From Akkermansia sp. (GTDB taxonomy: Bacteria; Verrucomicrobiota; Verrucomicrobiia; Verrucomicrobiales; Akkermansiaceae), in contig JAFZGW010000013.1 of NCBI GenBank assembly GCA_017555205.1, positions 62,001-126,000 on the forward strand: a DNA stretch of 64,000 nt, in the 5' to 3' direction. Shown piece by piece: positions 18,426 through 25,953 of the stretch; position 1 is the first letter of the stretch, and the number at the start of each line of letters is the position of its first letter. The notes under the pieces are model-generated. The model was given only the letters and a program-made list of their open reading frames with translations, did not search any database and was not told the DNA's origin. The position numbers and the translations under genes are program-made.

Positions 18426-19067
18426 ATGAAACAGTTCATTATAATGCTACTTCTGTTAGTTTCCCTCCCGCTCATGGCGAAGGAAGGCGTTGTGCAATGT
18501 GGCAATCTGATATATGCCGGAACCAAGACGTCACGTTGCTTCAGTGATGAGTTTTTGAGCACGGTACAACAACGCACCGGCATTAATACAGCACGTCGAT
18601 TTCGTGCCGTACGTATGGATAACGATGAACTTTTCCGTTTTCCCTTTGTGGTAATGACGGGCGAGGGGCACTTCTCACTGACAGCTCGCGAACGCGAGAA
18701 CTTGAAAAAATATGTTGAAGGCGGTGGTTTCCTATTAGCATCAGCCGGTTGCTCCAGTAAGGAATGGAATCTCTCGTTCCGCCGTGAGGTGGAGGGGCTT
18801 TTTGGTAAGGATGCCTTGCAACCCATTGCTATGTCTCACCCGATATTTTCAACCGTTTTTCCCATCACTTCACTACAGGCGGGCTCCCGACCTACGGCCG
18901 GCCATTTAGACGGCGTGAATCACAACGGTAAGCTTGTCATTATTTATTCGGAAGATGGGCTCAACGATAGTGCAAACTCGCGCAATTGTTGTTGTTGCGG
19001 CGGTAGTGAGTTAGGCAATGCTTTGCAAGTCAATGCCAATATACTGGCTTATGCGCTTTTGCGATAA
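18426..19067 (+). CDS. secreted DUF4159 domain protein
   Basis: A 213-residue protein with a clear signal peptide (MKQFIIMLLLLVSLPLMA). The DUF4159 pattern is visible: FVVMTGEGHFSLTARERENL, then KKYVEGGGFLLASAGC, which looks like a catalytically dead amidotransferase-type fold. Near the C-terminus an odd cluster of four cysteines (NCCCCGGSELG) precedes a standard end. DUF4159 genes commonly close MoxR/vWA operons in this superphylum. It starts three bases after the previous stop without a ribosome-binding site. Confidence 0.8.
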   Translation: MKQFIIMLLLLVSLPLMAKEGVVQCGNLIYAGTKTSRCFSDEFLSTVQQRTGINTARRFRAVRMDNDELFRFPFVVMTGEGHFSLTARERENLKKYVEGGGFLLASAGCSSKEWNLSFRREVEGLFGKDALQPIAMSHPIFSTVFPITSLQAGSRPTAGHLDGVNHNGKLVIIYSEDGLNDSANSRNCCCCGGSELGNALQVNANILAYALLR

Positions 19068-19078
19068 GTTTGCTGCTA

Positions 19079-19666
19079 TCAAGGGTGGTAGCGGTGGCGG
19101 GTGAAGTGCAGGTCGTGTAAGTCGAAGCCTCGGTGTTGTGCTTCGTGCCGCAGCTTGTTGAACGATTCCGGCACTATAACCGGGCGGCGACTTAAGAACC
19201 ACAGGCATGAGCCGCTGTCGTTGCTCACAAGTGCATTCATATAACAGTCGTCAATATGCAGTATGTTGTAAGGACTGTTGATAAAACGGAGCAGGGGAAT
19301 GAACGATACTTTCAGTTGGCCGATTTGGTCTGTAGGGTAAGCCATGGCATGTGCCTCGTGCCGATGATGGTTTGCATCAATCCCGTAATTGGTGATTTTT
19401 ATATTGCCGTCTTCGCAGACTTTGTATTCCGTATACACCTCTTCAAGACCTTTCTCGAAAGGTGTATCGAACCGTGCAAGTTCATACCAGCGCCCTAAAA
19501 AACGGTATAAATCGGCGCTGTTTGTCGGGCTGGTGTCGGCATGTTGGGCTTTGGGGCGTTGAAATAAATAGTAGAACAGGGCTTTCAAAATCATGGCAGC
19601 ATTGTGACCCCTCTCACGGGAATGCTGTTCGATAACTGATTTTATTGTGTCAAAAGAAGTCTGCAT
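19079..19666 (-). CDS. bacterial lipocalin (Blc-like) without lipobox
   Basis: A 195-residue product when started at the ATG at 19666. The lipocalin signature is strong: RFLGRWYELARFDTPFEKGL, then a beta-barrel with LKVSFIP, YNILHIDDCYMNALVSN and LWFLSRRP, as in E. coli Blc. Blc proteins bind lipids at the outer membrane and are usually lipoproteins. Here no lipobox Cys is seen; the N-terminus is a charged segment with a short hydrophobic patch (ILKALFYYLF). The frame is open a further 20 residues upstream, but that part overlaps the divergent tdh promoter. The start is therefore uncertain. It converges on the DUF4159 gene with 11 bases between. Confidence 0.8.
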   Translation of the reverse strand: MQTSFDTIKSVIEQHSRERGHNAAMILKALFYYLFQRPKAQHADTSPTNSADLYRFLGRWYELARFDTPFEKGLEEVYTEYKVCEDGNIKITNYGIDANHHRHEAHAMAYPTDQIGQLKVSFIPLLRFINSPYNILHIDDCYMNALVSNDSGSCLWFLSRRPVIVPESFNKLRHEAQHRGFDLHDLHFTRHRYHP

Positions 19667-19689
19667 GACAATGAAAAAAGATATTGAGC

Positions 19690-19718
19690 TTGCCAAGAAT
19701 GGCAGAAAGGCGTACACT
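19690..19718 (+). promoter_or_regulatory. promoter of tdh
   Basis: TTGCCA 19690-19695, 17 bases, TACACT 19713-19718. The ATG at 19729 is ten bases after the -10 box, so the leader is at most a few bases. Confidence 0.65.
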
Positions 19719-19728
19719 CTTCGCACGC

Positions 19729-20760
19729 ATGAAAGCTCTCGTTAAGACGAAGGCCGATAAGGGCCTGGAACTGGTTGATGTGCCGATGCCTGAGGTCGGC
19801 CCGAATGATGTTCTTATCAAGATTTACAAGACGGCCATTTGTGGTACGGATCTCCACATCTGGAACTGGGATGCTTGGGCTCAGCAGACTATCCCGGTTG
19901 GTATGCATGTCGGCCATGAGTTCTGTGGTGTGATTGAGCGTGTGGGCTCAGCCGTTACAGAATTTAAGCCCGGCGAAGTTGTAAGTGGTGAAGGCCATAT
20001 CGTTTGTGGTCATTGCCGCAATTGCCGTCGCGGTGCTTTCCATCTCTGCCCGAATACTCAGGGTGTAGGTGTGAACCGAGTCGGTTGTTTTGCTGAGTAT
20101 CTTTCCATTCCGCAGAGCAATGTTATCCGCATTCACAAGGATATGCCCATGGAGATTGCTTCCATTCTGGATCCGCTGGGTAATGCTACTCACACTGCTC
20201 TCTCTTGGGATTTGGTTGGTGAGGATGTGCTTATCACCGGTGCCGGTCTCATAGGTTCCATGGCTGCCGCTGTGTGCAAAAAGGCCGGCGCTCGTACCGT
20301 AACTATTACTGACGTGAGCGACTACAAGCTTGGGCTGGCTAAAAAGCTGGGTGCTGACAGAACTGTGAATGTCATTGGCGGCGACAGCATTGCCGCAGCT
20401 CGTGAGGAGCTGGGGATTGATGAAGGCTATGGCGTGTGTCTTGAGATGAGCGGCGCTCCCGCTTGCCTGAAAGATATCATTAACCATTCCGCCTACGGTG
20501 CCAATATTTCCCTACTGGGTATTCAGCCCGGTGGCTCCGGTATTGACTGGAATACGTTCGTATGGAAGGGGCTTAAGATGAAGGGTATCTATGGCCGTGA
20601 GATGTTTGCCACCTGGCAGAAGATGGACGCCATGTTGCGCAGCGGGCTCGACGTTTCAGCCATCATCACGCACCGCTTGCCGTATACTGAGTTCGCAGAG
20701 GGCTTCGATGTGATGAACTCCGGTAAATCCGGCAAGGTTGTTCTTACTTGGGCTGAGTAA
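19729..20760 (+). CDS. tdh: L-threonine 3-dehydrogenase
   Basis: A 343-residue zinc-dependent medium-chain dehydrogenase oxidising threonine to 2-amino-3-ketobutyrate with NAD. Diagnostic features: ICGTDLHIWNWDAWAQ with the catalytic-zinc Cys near residue 38, HVGHEFCG, the structural-zinc cluster CGHCRNCRRGAFHLC, the nucleotide-binding VLITGAGLIGSMAA, and the C-terminal IYGREMFATWQKM. The length equals the E. coli enzyme. An ATG-less extension upstream is ruled out by the promoter. A strong terminator follows. The companion ligase gene kbl is not next to it. Confidence 0.95.
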   Translation: MKALVKTKADKGLELVDVPMPEVGPNDVLIKIYKTAICGTDLHIWNWDAWAQQTIPVGMHVGHEFCGVIERVGSAVTEFKPGEVVSGEGHIVCGHCRNCRRGAFHLCPNTQGVGVNRVGCFAEYLSIPQSNVIRIHKDMPMEIASILDPLGNATHTALSWDLVGEDVLITGAGLIGSMAAAVCKKAGARTVTITDVSDYKLGLAKKLGADRTVNVIGGDSIAAAREELGIDEGYGVCLEMSGAPACLKDIINHSAYGANISLLGIQPGGSGIDWNTFVWKGLKMKGIYGREMFATWQKMDAMLRSGLDVSAIITHRLPYTEFAEGFDVMNSGKSGKVVLTWAE

Positions 20761-20784
20761 TTAGCCTTGCTTACTCAAATTATT

Positions 20785-20819
20785 AAAAGCTGAGCTCTTT
20801 AACGGAGCTCAGCTTTTTT
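20785..20819 (+). terminator. terminator after tdh
   Basis: A 13-base perfect stem (20785-20797 with 20805-20817), seven-base loop, and a T-run directly after. Confidence 0.9.
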
Positions 20820-21089
20820 GATAGATTTACTTATATAAATAGCTTTGGTATTCATTCGTCGATTATGCTTTGTATTGCTTGTTGCAAGTAAAATAGTATA
20901 TGGAATATATACTGTATTTGGGCTTTTCTGCGCTTTAACTGTGACATATGTTTCTTTTATTCTTGCTGTATTATTGATTATGCTGTAGAATAAAACCGTT
21001 AGTTTGCTTTGCTGGTGAAGAGTGATTCCGAATATCTGTTACGAATAAGCTCTGCAATCTTTCGTTACTCAAAACAATCCATTATAAAG
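20820..21089. other. AT-rich region upstream of the PEP-CTERM gene
   Basis: Apart from the tdh terminator on its left and the promoter at 20963-20991, nothing convincing is seen. It is markedly more AT-rich than its surroundings. No tRNA or open frame with coding character was found. The implied leader of the PEP-CTERM transcript is about 90 bases, the longest among the host genes examined. Confidence 0.5.
20963..20991 (+). promoter_or_regulatory. promoter of the PEP-CTERM gene
   Basis: TTGCTG at 20963-20968, 17 bases, TAGAAT at 20986-20991. The gene starts at 21090. Confidence 0.6.
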
Positions 21090-21782
21090 ATGAAAAGGAC
21101 TCTGATAACCCTTATGTTTGCTTCTGCTGCGTTGGTAGCAGAGGCTGCTGAGCCGCTTGTTGGTACCGCTAATTTGTCTGGCAGTTCGTATGATTTTAGT
21201 ACGTCTGACGGCGTGAGTGTCAAGCTGAACTGGACTTCCGAGTCTGGGTATGGTCTTTCTAAGTATAAGCCTAACAAAGAATGGACGAATACGCTTGCAC
21301 TGGAGGAATTGAATATTGCTACCGGGCAGAATCTTACAGCCGAAGAAATGAATGCCAAGTATTTTATCGGCTGTACTGGTTCTGGAGCAGATACCTATCT
21401 GACTCTTGATTTCTCAGGAGTAGACGCTGATATTGATTTGAGTAATTCGCTGACTATTTATGTGCTGGCTACCTCGACCATGGGTAGAGGTAATCCTGTG
21501 GTTACCGGATTGGATAATTACAGTGTGAAAATTGCTACACCTGACGGCAACGGTTTCAATAGCAGTAACCCCGGTGGCTATGGTTCTTACTCTTTGTTCA
21601 AGGTTACAGGTAATCTACAAGAGGATATGGCTGTGACTTTTACTACAAATATAAACAAGGATGTATTTGCTATGGTGTCTTATGTAGTGCCGGTATCGGA
21701 TTCTGTACCGGAACCGACCACCGCTACCTTGAGCTTGCTTGCACTTGCCGGCTTGGCTGCACGTCGTCGTCGTGTTGCTTGA
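21090..21782 (+). CDS. PEP-CTERM sorting domain protein
   Basis: A 230-residue exported protein. The signal peptide is MKRTLITLMFASAALVAEA. The C-terminus has the full sorting tripartite signal: Pro-Glu-Pro-Thr, a hydrophobic stretch LSLLALAGLAA and a final RRRR. Such proteins are exported, processed by an exosortase and delivered to the outer surface or matrix. The middle (about 190 residues) is Gly/Ser/Thr-rich with aromatic residues and looks like an all-beta domain; I do not recognise it. The ATG at 21090 is chosen because it opens the signal peptide; the frame is open 27 codons further up. Confidence 0.85.
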   Translation: MKRTLITLMFASAALVAEAAEPLVGTANLSGSSYDFSTSDGVSVKLNWTSESGYGLSKYKPNKEWTNTLALEELNIATGQNLTAEEMNAKYFIGCTGSGADTYLTLDFSGVDADIDLSNSLTIYVLATSTMGRGNPVVTGLDNYSVKIATPDGNGFNSSNPGGYGSYSLFKVTGNLQEDMAVTFTTNINKDVFAMVSYVVPVSDSVPEPTTATLSLLALAGLAARRRRVA

Positions 21783-21818
21783 TGAGTAGCACCTTGTTGA
21801 AGAAGCTTTAAAATATTG

Positions 21819-21848
21819 GCCGCAGTCTTACCGGACTGCGGCTTTTTC
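21819..21848 (+). terminator. terminator after the PEP-CTERM gene
   Basis: Nine-base stem GCCGCAGTC (21819-21827) with GACTGCGGC (21834-21842), followed by TTTTT. Confidence 0.88.
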
Positions 21849-21905
21849 GTAAAGAGAGATAACCGTTAATGTAACCCCTCGCAAAGTTGATGCGGTAGAT
21901 TTACA

Positions 21906-22532
21906 ATGGGCTGCATGAGAGCCCTCCTAAAAATAATACTACTTGCAGCTACGATAGTATGGATATGCAGTTGTCAACAGTCTGCCGTCATTCATGGCGA
22001 CTCCCAATATAAAAATGCTCCGATAGTCACTAATGGATGTTATGTGCGTTCAATGAATGGGGGAATTCATACCGGGTACAAATTACTTAGTGAACCGGGC
22101 GAACTGCCGTTGAGCCACGATGAGTTTATTCGCTCCTCAACATACCCCATAACCTATAGCGTATGGCTGAATCCGGCACTTATGCAGGAGCGTGGCAACC
22201 GTCATGTGCGTATTATGCTTGGTAAGCAGCGTGGAATTTACTTTGTGCAAGGGCTCCCTGCTATGGATTTTCCGGTTTGCACCGGTAGCGGCAGGAAAAG
22301 CACGCCGACCGGACGTTACCATATTTTGGAGAAGCACATCAAGCACCGTTCGAATTTGTATGATTGTCCCATGTCATACTTCATGCGGCTGACATGGGGC
22401 GGAATAGGGATGCACGTCGGCGATATCTACCGCACCCCGGCATCGCATGGTTGCATTCGTCTGCCGCAGGTAGCTTGCAAGCCGCTTTATCAGGCCTTAT
22501 CGTGCGGCAGCGTGGTATATATAGACGAATAA
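21906..22532 (+). CDS. L,D-transpeptidase (YkuD family), probable lipoprotein
   Basis: A 208-residue protein. The N-terminus has a short basic region, a hydrophobic core and cysteines at 21 and 23 (WICSCQQS), so it is probably exported and may be lipidated. The catalytic YkuD motif is complete: GIGMHVGD, then SHGCIRL near residues 179-185, with the nucleophilic Cys. These enzymes make 3-3 peptidoglycan cross-links or tether proteins to the wall. GSGRKSTPTGRYHI, typical of the family, is also present. The start could be the second ATG at 21915. It converges on the DUF2851 gene. Confidence 0.88.
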   Translation: MGCMRALLKIILLAATIVWICSCQQSAVIHGDSQYKNAPIVTNGCYVRSMNGGIHTGYKLLSEPGELPLSHDEFIRSSTYPITYSVWLNPALMQERGNRHVRIMLGKQRGIYFVQGLPAMDFPVCTGSGRKSTPTGRYHILEKHIKHRSNLYDCPMSYFMRLTWGGIGMHVGDIYRTPASHGCIRLPQVACKPLYQALSCGSVVYIDE

Positions 22533-22552
22533 ATGAGCACGGCGCGTGTAAC

Positions 22553-23929
22553 TTAGATACTCCATTGGTTGAGCTGCTCAGGGAAATAGCAATCACGGCA
22601 GGGGTGCAAGGCGCAGAAATCGCTGTCTATTTGTAGCAGTGCCTGCTGTACATACATGCGGTTAAGCAGGGGGATTATGTCTTCTCGTGCGCCAAATAAG
22701 CGGTTTGCCGTTAGTTGTACACGCCCGGGGATGTCGCGGTTTTTCATGCTCAAGTAGGTCTCCCATGCAAAGGGGGCGTCTTCCTGTACATAGAGGTGGT
22801 TTACAAGAAAATCCTTCACTCGCTCTTCGCCTATAAGTGCCATTGGCTTTTTCTGCTCCGCAGATGGCAGTGAGCTGCGACGGCTCCAGTACGGATGCGA
22901 AAGATTGGTAAGCAAACCGGTAAGCTCACGGGCGGTTTCTGCATGTAATTTAGACTCAATATCCCGCCAACGTGCAGCAATGAGGGCAAGAACTGCTACA
23001 CGTCTGTGAGGGTGGTTTGCCGGCCTCAGCGGTGCATATTTCCATGGCAATGTGCGACCTTCACTCAGTCTGAACTGTTCGCTCAGTGGCCACCATGCAT
23101 CCCACACTTGCCGGTGGTATCGGCGCGCGGCCGTATCGGCTTTTGCCGGCAGCATAGGAAGCAAAAATCCGGCTGTTCCCAGCAATAAACCTTCGGCATC
23201 CGCCTGCTGCAATGCCGCTAAAGGGGCTCGCCGAGCCAGTAGTTGCATGGGAACTTTATTGATTTTGTACCCCAATGTTTCGGCGAAAGCTTCGAACCAA
23301 GCTTGTTGTTTTCCGACAACGTTTGCTTTGCGGAAGAAAAGCTTACGCTTATTTTGGGCTCTATAGGCAGCTGCTGCTTTGAGCAAAAGCTCTATTTGGG
23401 CGGCATTTTTATTGGCGAGCGGTTCTCGGCACAGCCCTCCGCAGTCGCGTGGTGGCGGGGTACCAGCGCCCATTGCCGTTCGAATAACTGACTGGGGCAG
23501 GGGGAGAATGGGAATATCACGGTGCTCTGCATTTCTCGTATACCACCCGGGCGGTGGAGGACTGAGTACAACATGCAGCACAACTTGGGTATAGTCGGGG
23601 TTGGCGCCATGCCCATGGCGCTCCCAATCCGGTGCGCTGGGGTCAATCTCTATATCCCCGCGCATGCGCACACCATTTATTTCTATTTCCGCTCGTAGGA
23701 AATCCGGACCTACGCTGCGATTCCATTCACCGAAATCCAGCACTTTTACCTCGCCATGCCGCATGGTCATACCACCGTGACCCAGCAATCCGCCGTGCCA
23801 CAGTGCCTGCACCTCCAATTCACCGGGCAGGGGGAGTTCCTCGTCTGTTTCGGCACAGCCGTAGCTCAGCAGTACCTGCTCAAGCAGGTGACGATACGCA
23901 TCCGCATAGTGCTGTCGGCTCGTGAGCAT
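22553..23929 (-). CDS. DUF2851 family protein
   Basis: A 458-residue protein whose first third matches DUF2851: LEVQALWHGGLL, then VLDFGEWNRSVGPDFLRAEIEI, MRGDIEIDPSAPDWERHGH and TQVVLHVVL. Function is unknown; the family occurs in Bacteroidota and Verrucomicrobiota. The C-terminus has a Cys/His pattern (FCALHPCRDCYF) that may bind metal (inference). Its start codon overlaps the stop of the STAS gene by one base, so it is the third gene of the hemC-STAS-DUF2851 unit. Confidence 0.78.
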   Translation of the reverse strand: MLTSRQHYADAYRHLLEQVLLSYGCAETDEELPLPGELEVQALWHGGLLGHGGMTMRHGEVKVLDFGEWNRSVGPDFLRAEIEINGVRMRGDIEIDPSAPDWERHGHGANPDYTQVVLHVVLSPPPPGWYTRNAEHRDIPILPLPQSVIRTAMGAGTPPPRDCGGLCREPLANKNAAQIELLLKAAAAYRAQNKRKLFFRKANVVGKQQAWFEAFAETLGYKINKVPMQLLARRAPLAALQQADAEGLLLGTAGFLLPMLPAKADTAARRYHRQVWDAWWPLSEQFRLSEGRTLPWKYAPLRPANHPHRRVAVLALIAARWRDIESKLHAETARELTGLLTNLSHPYWSRRSSLPSAEQKKPMALIGEERVKDFLVNHLYVQEDAPFAWETYLSMKNRDIPGRVQLTANRLFGAREDIIPLLNRMYVQQALLQIDSDFCALHPCRDCYFPEQLNQWSI

Positions 23930-24483
23930 TAGTCATCGCTATCGCCTTGGTCGATATGGCGCTGTAGGTCTTCTTCAAGTGTTTCGCACACGTAGCCGAA
24001 TGTTTCGTCATTCTTTTTGCTCATCGAGCGCAGGGTATTGTGCGCCTCCAGTACGTGCCGGGTACGATCCAATTCGCTCATATCGCGGTGCTCTTCTTCC
24101 ACGGCTGCTTCTGTATCTTGAGCGAGTATACTGCGACGTTCGTCGAGTGTGGCGCGCCAGCTTGCATCCATCGGGTCAAGCTCCAGGAGCATATCAAGCC
24201 CCAAACTTTCCATAGCCTCGCGAGTGCGGAGCGTGGGAGCTGCTATTTGCAAGCACCCGCCTGCTGCCAAACATTTACGGGCAAGGCCGGCCAGCGTACC
24301 CATGAAGGTGGAATCCACCCCGGGGCACACCTCTAAATCAACGACAATAACCTTGCCGTTGTTTTCCAAATACCGGTCGGCTACGGACTTCAGAGCCGGG
24401 CTGTTTACAAAACAACCACGACTTGCACAGCGAACCCACAGGCAGTCATCAAATTCGTGATAAGTGAGAGTCGTTACAGTCAT
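23929..24483 (-). CDS. STAS-domain protein (anti-sigma-factor antagonist type)
   Basis: A 184-residue soluble protein. Residues 1-110 have a STAS-like layout with VIVVDLEVCPGVDSTFMGTLAGLARKC; the conserved phospho-acceptor Ser is at about residue 58. The C-terminal 70 residues are acidic and helical and probably coiled-coil. STAS proteins of this kind bind anti-sigma factors when unphosphorylated. No partner kinase or sigma factor is in the window. It lies 15 bases after hemC and overlaps DUF2851 by one base. Confidence 0.72.
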   Translation of the reverse strand: MTVTTLTYHEFDDCLWVRCASRGCFVNSPALKSVADRYLENNGKVIVVDLEVCPGVDSTFMGTLAGLARKCLAAGGCLQIAAPTLRTREAMESLGLDMLLELDPMDASWRATLDERRSILAQDTEAAVEEEHRDMSELDRTRHVLEAHNTLRSMSKKNDETFGYVCETLEEDLQRHIDQGDSDD

Positions 24484-24498
24484 CGGTATCGGTGGTTT

Positions 24499-25431
24499 TT
24501 AGCTAAGGTGTGATTGTAATTTTTCGTATGCGGCCACCCCCAGTTGTTCCGGTGCGTCTGCGGGGCCTCGGTGGGTAATTCGTATCGGCATACCATTGGG
24601 CGTGAAATATATGGCGCGCATCATCATGAAGTCACCATTCATGGTGGCATAACCGGCTACGGGTACTGAGCAATCTGCTTGCAGGGCTGCCAAGAAGGCA
24701 CGCTCGGCACGAACACACAGGGCGCTTTCCCTGTCATTTACCGGGGAAACCAAAGAACGGGTTTCTGCATCGTCCTTCCGTATTTCCAGCGCAATAGCGC
24801 CTTGGCAAAGAGCCGGCATGAAGGAATCTTTCCCCATATCCACGATGCTCAGCTGAGTGCCGTCTATCGTGAGAGAATCTCCCACAAATCCCAAACGGTT
24901 CAAACCGGCTCGTGCCAACAGTACTCCGTCCAAATTGGGGTCTGCAATAAGCTTGCGAAGTCGAGTGGGCACATTTCCGCGTATATTAACAGTCTCGGCT
25001 GTTCCGCTCCAGTATGTGCGCACCATTTGAGTGCGGCGCACACTGCTGGTTCCCAAGCGTAAGCGCTTAAGGTCAGCACCGGGCTTGAGCACCATGGCGT
25101 CCCAAATCTCTTCACGAGGCAATACTGCGGCCAGTTCAAAGTTTTCATCCATCTGACCGGGCATGTCTTTCATGCTATGAACTGCACAGTCAATCTCACC
25201 GGCACCGAGAGCTCGTTCGATGGCTGCAATAAATACCCCCTTGTCTTGCGTGCCGGCGGCTCGGTTTACCTCACACAGGGGCAAATCCGTGCGCAAATCA
25301 CCGTCGGTTTGAATGACGACAATTTCGACTTCAAGTTCAGGGGTATGCGACTTGAGGGCAGCGGCGGCAAGTTCCGCCTGTTTCATTGCTAATTCACTAC
25401 CTCTTGTGCCTAATCGAATCCTTTTGCTCAT
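24499..25431 (-). CDS. hemC: hydroxymethylbilane synthase (porphobilinogen deaminase)
   Basis: A 310-residue haem-pathway enzyme that condenses four porphobilinogens. Blocks: IRLGTRGSELAMKQAEL at the N-terminus, DKGVFIAAIERAL, DCAVHSMKDMP, RLGTSSVRRT, VNIRGNVPTRLRKL and CQGAIALE. The Cys carrying the dipyrromethane cofactor is Cys254 in LQADCSVPV; the family usually has GGC there, so two flanking residues differ. The frame extends 42 codons upstream, but the promoter's -10 box ends just seven bases before the ATG at 25431, which settles the start and implies a leaderless message. Confidence 0.95.
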   Translation of the reverse strand: MSKRIRLGTRGSELAMKQAELAAAALKSHTPELEVEIVVIQTDGDLRTDLPLCEVNRAAGTQDKGVFIAAIERALGAGEIDCAVHSMKDMPGQMDENFELAAVLPREEIWDAMVLKPGADLKRLRLGTSSVRRTQMVRTYWSGTAETVNIRGNVPTRLRKLIADPNLDGVLLARAGLNRLGFVGDSLTIDGTQLSIVDMGKDSFMPALCQGAIALEIRKDDAETRSLVSPVNDRESALCVRAERAFLAALQADCSVPVAGYATMNGDFMMMRAIYFTPNGMPIRITHRGPADAPEQLGVAAYEKLQSHLS

Positions 25432-25438
25432 GGCATAC

Positions 25439-25467
25439 ATTCTACCTTGTCCGGCTCCTGCGTGCAA
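25439..25467 (-). promoter_or_regulatory. promoter of hemC
   Basis: Minus strand TTGCAC (25467-25462), 17 bases, TAGAAT (25444-25439). The ATG at 25431 follows after seven bases, so transcription would start at or within a base or two of the start codon. Confidence 0.75.
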
Positions 25468-25541
25468 GCAAAAAGCGTAATCGCCTGCTAAAAAAAACAA
25501 GAATCGGCTCAGATATTGTAAGGGAAAGCTACTAAACAGAG

Positions 25542-25569
25542 AGGCGGCAATCGCCATTGATTGCCGCCT
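25542..25569 (-). terminator. hairpin terminator after the Sel1-repeat gene
   Basis: An 11-base perfect stem (25542-25552 with 25559-25569) and six-base loop, 36 bases downstream of the minus-strand stop at 25606. The T-rich stretch after it is weak. Confidence 0.6.
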
Positions 25570-25605
25570 ACTCCAATTAGTGTATTCTGTATAACTGCTC
25601 GGGGG

Positions 25606-25953
25606 TTAATCTGCCGATTGTTCATCGAGCATAGCCTGCGCCATGGTATTGCCGTTGCGGGCAGCAATGCGCAGGGCTGTGAGTGCTTTGTCGGTGTCTT
25701 TCGGTAGAATTGTACCTTGTATGAGGCACATAGCCAGAACAAACAACGCAACGTGGTCGCCGCCTTGTGCTGCGGATTCGAGGTTGGCTATGTCCTGCCT
25801 GGTTTTAACCTGAGCGAAGTAAACACGGGCCAGTTGGTTCTGAGCTTCTGCATGACCTGCGAAGGCGGCACGGCGCAGGTGCTCGGCACCTTCTGCGGCT
25901 TGGCCTGCTTTAAATGCAAGTGCTGCTTGCTGGTATTCCTGCTCCGCGTCCAT
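25606..25953 (-). CDS. small Sel1-like repeat protein
   Basis: A 115-residue helical protein with three Sel1/TPR-like units: AEGAEHLRRAAFAGHAEAQN, DIANLESAAQGGDHVALF and DKALTALRIAARNGNTMAQ. The A-x-x-G-x-x-x-A spacing is typical of Sel1 repeats, which mediate protein contacts. There is no signal peptide, so it is probably cytosolic. Its ATG overlaps the stop of the hexosaminidase gene by one base, so it is translated with it. Function unknown. Confidence 0.72.
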   Translation of the reverse strand: MDAEQEYQQAALAFKAGQAAEGAEHLRRAAFAGHAEAQNQLARVYFAQVKTRQDIANLESAAQGGDHVALFVLAMCLIQGTILPKDTDKALTALRIAARNGNTMAQAMLDEQSAD

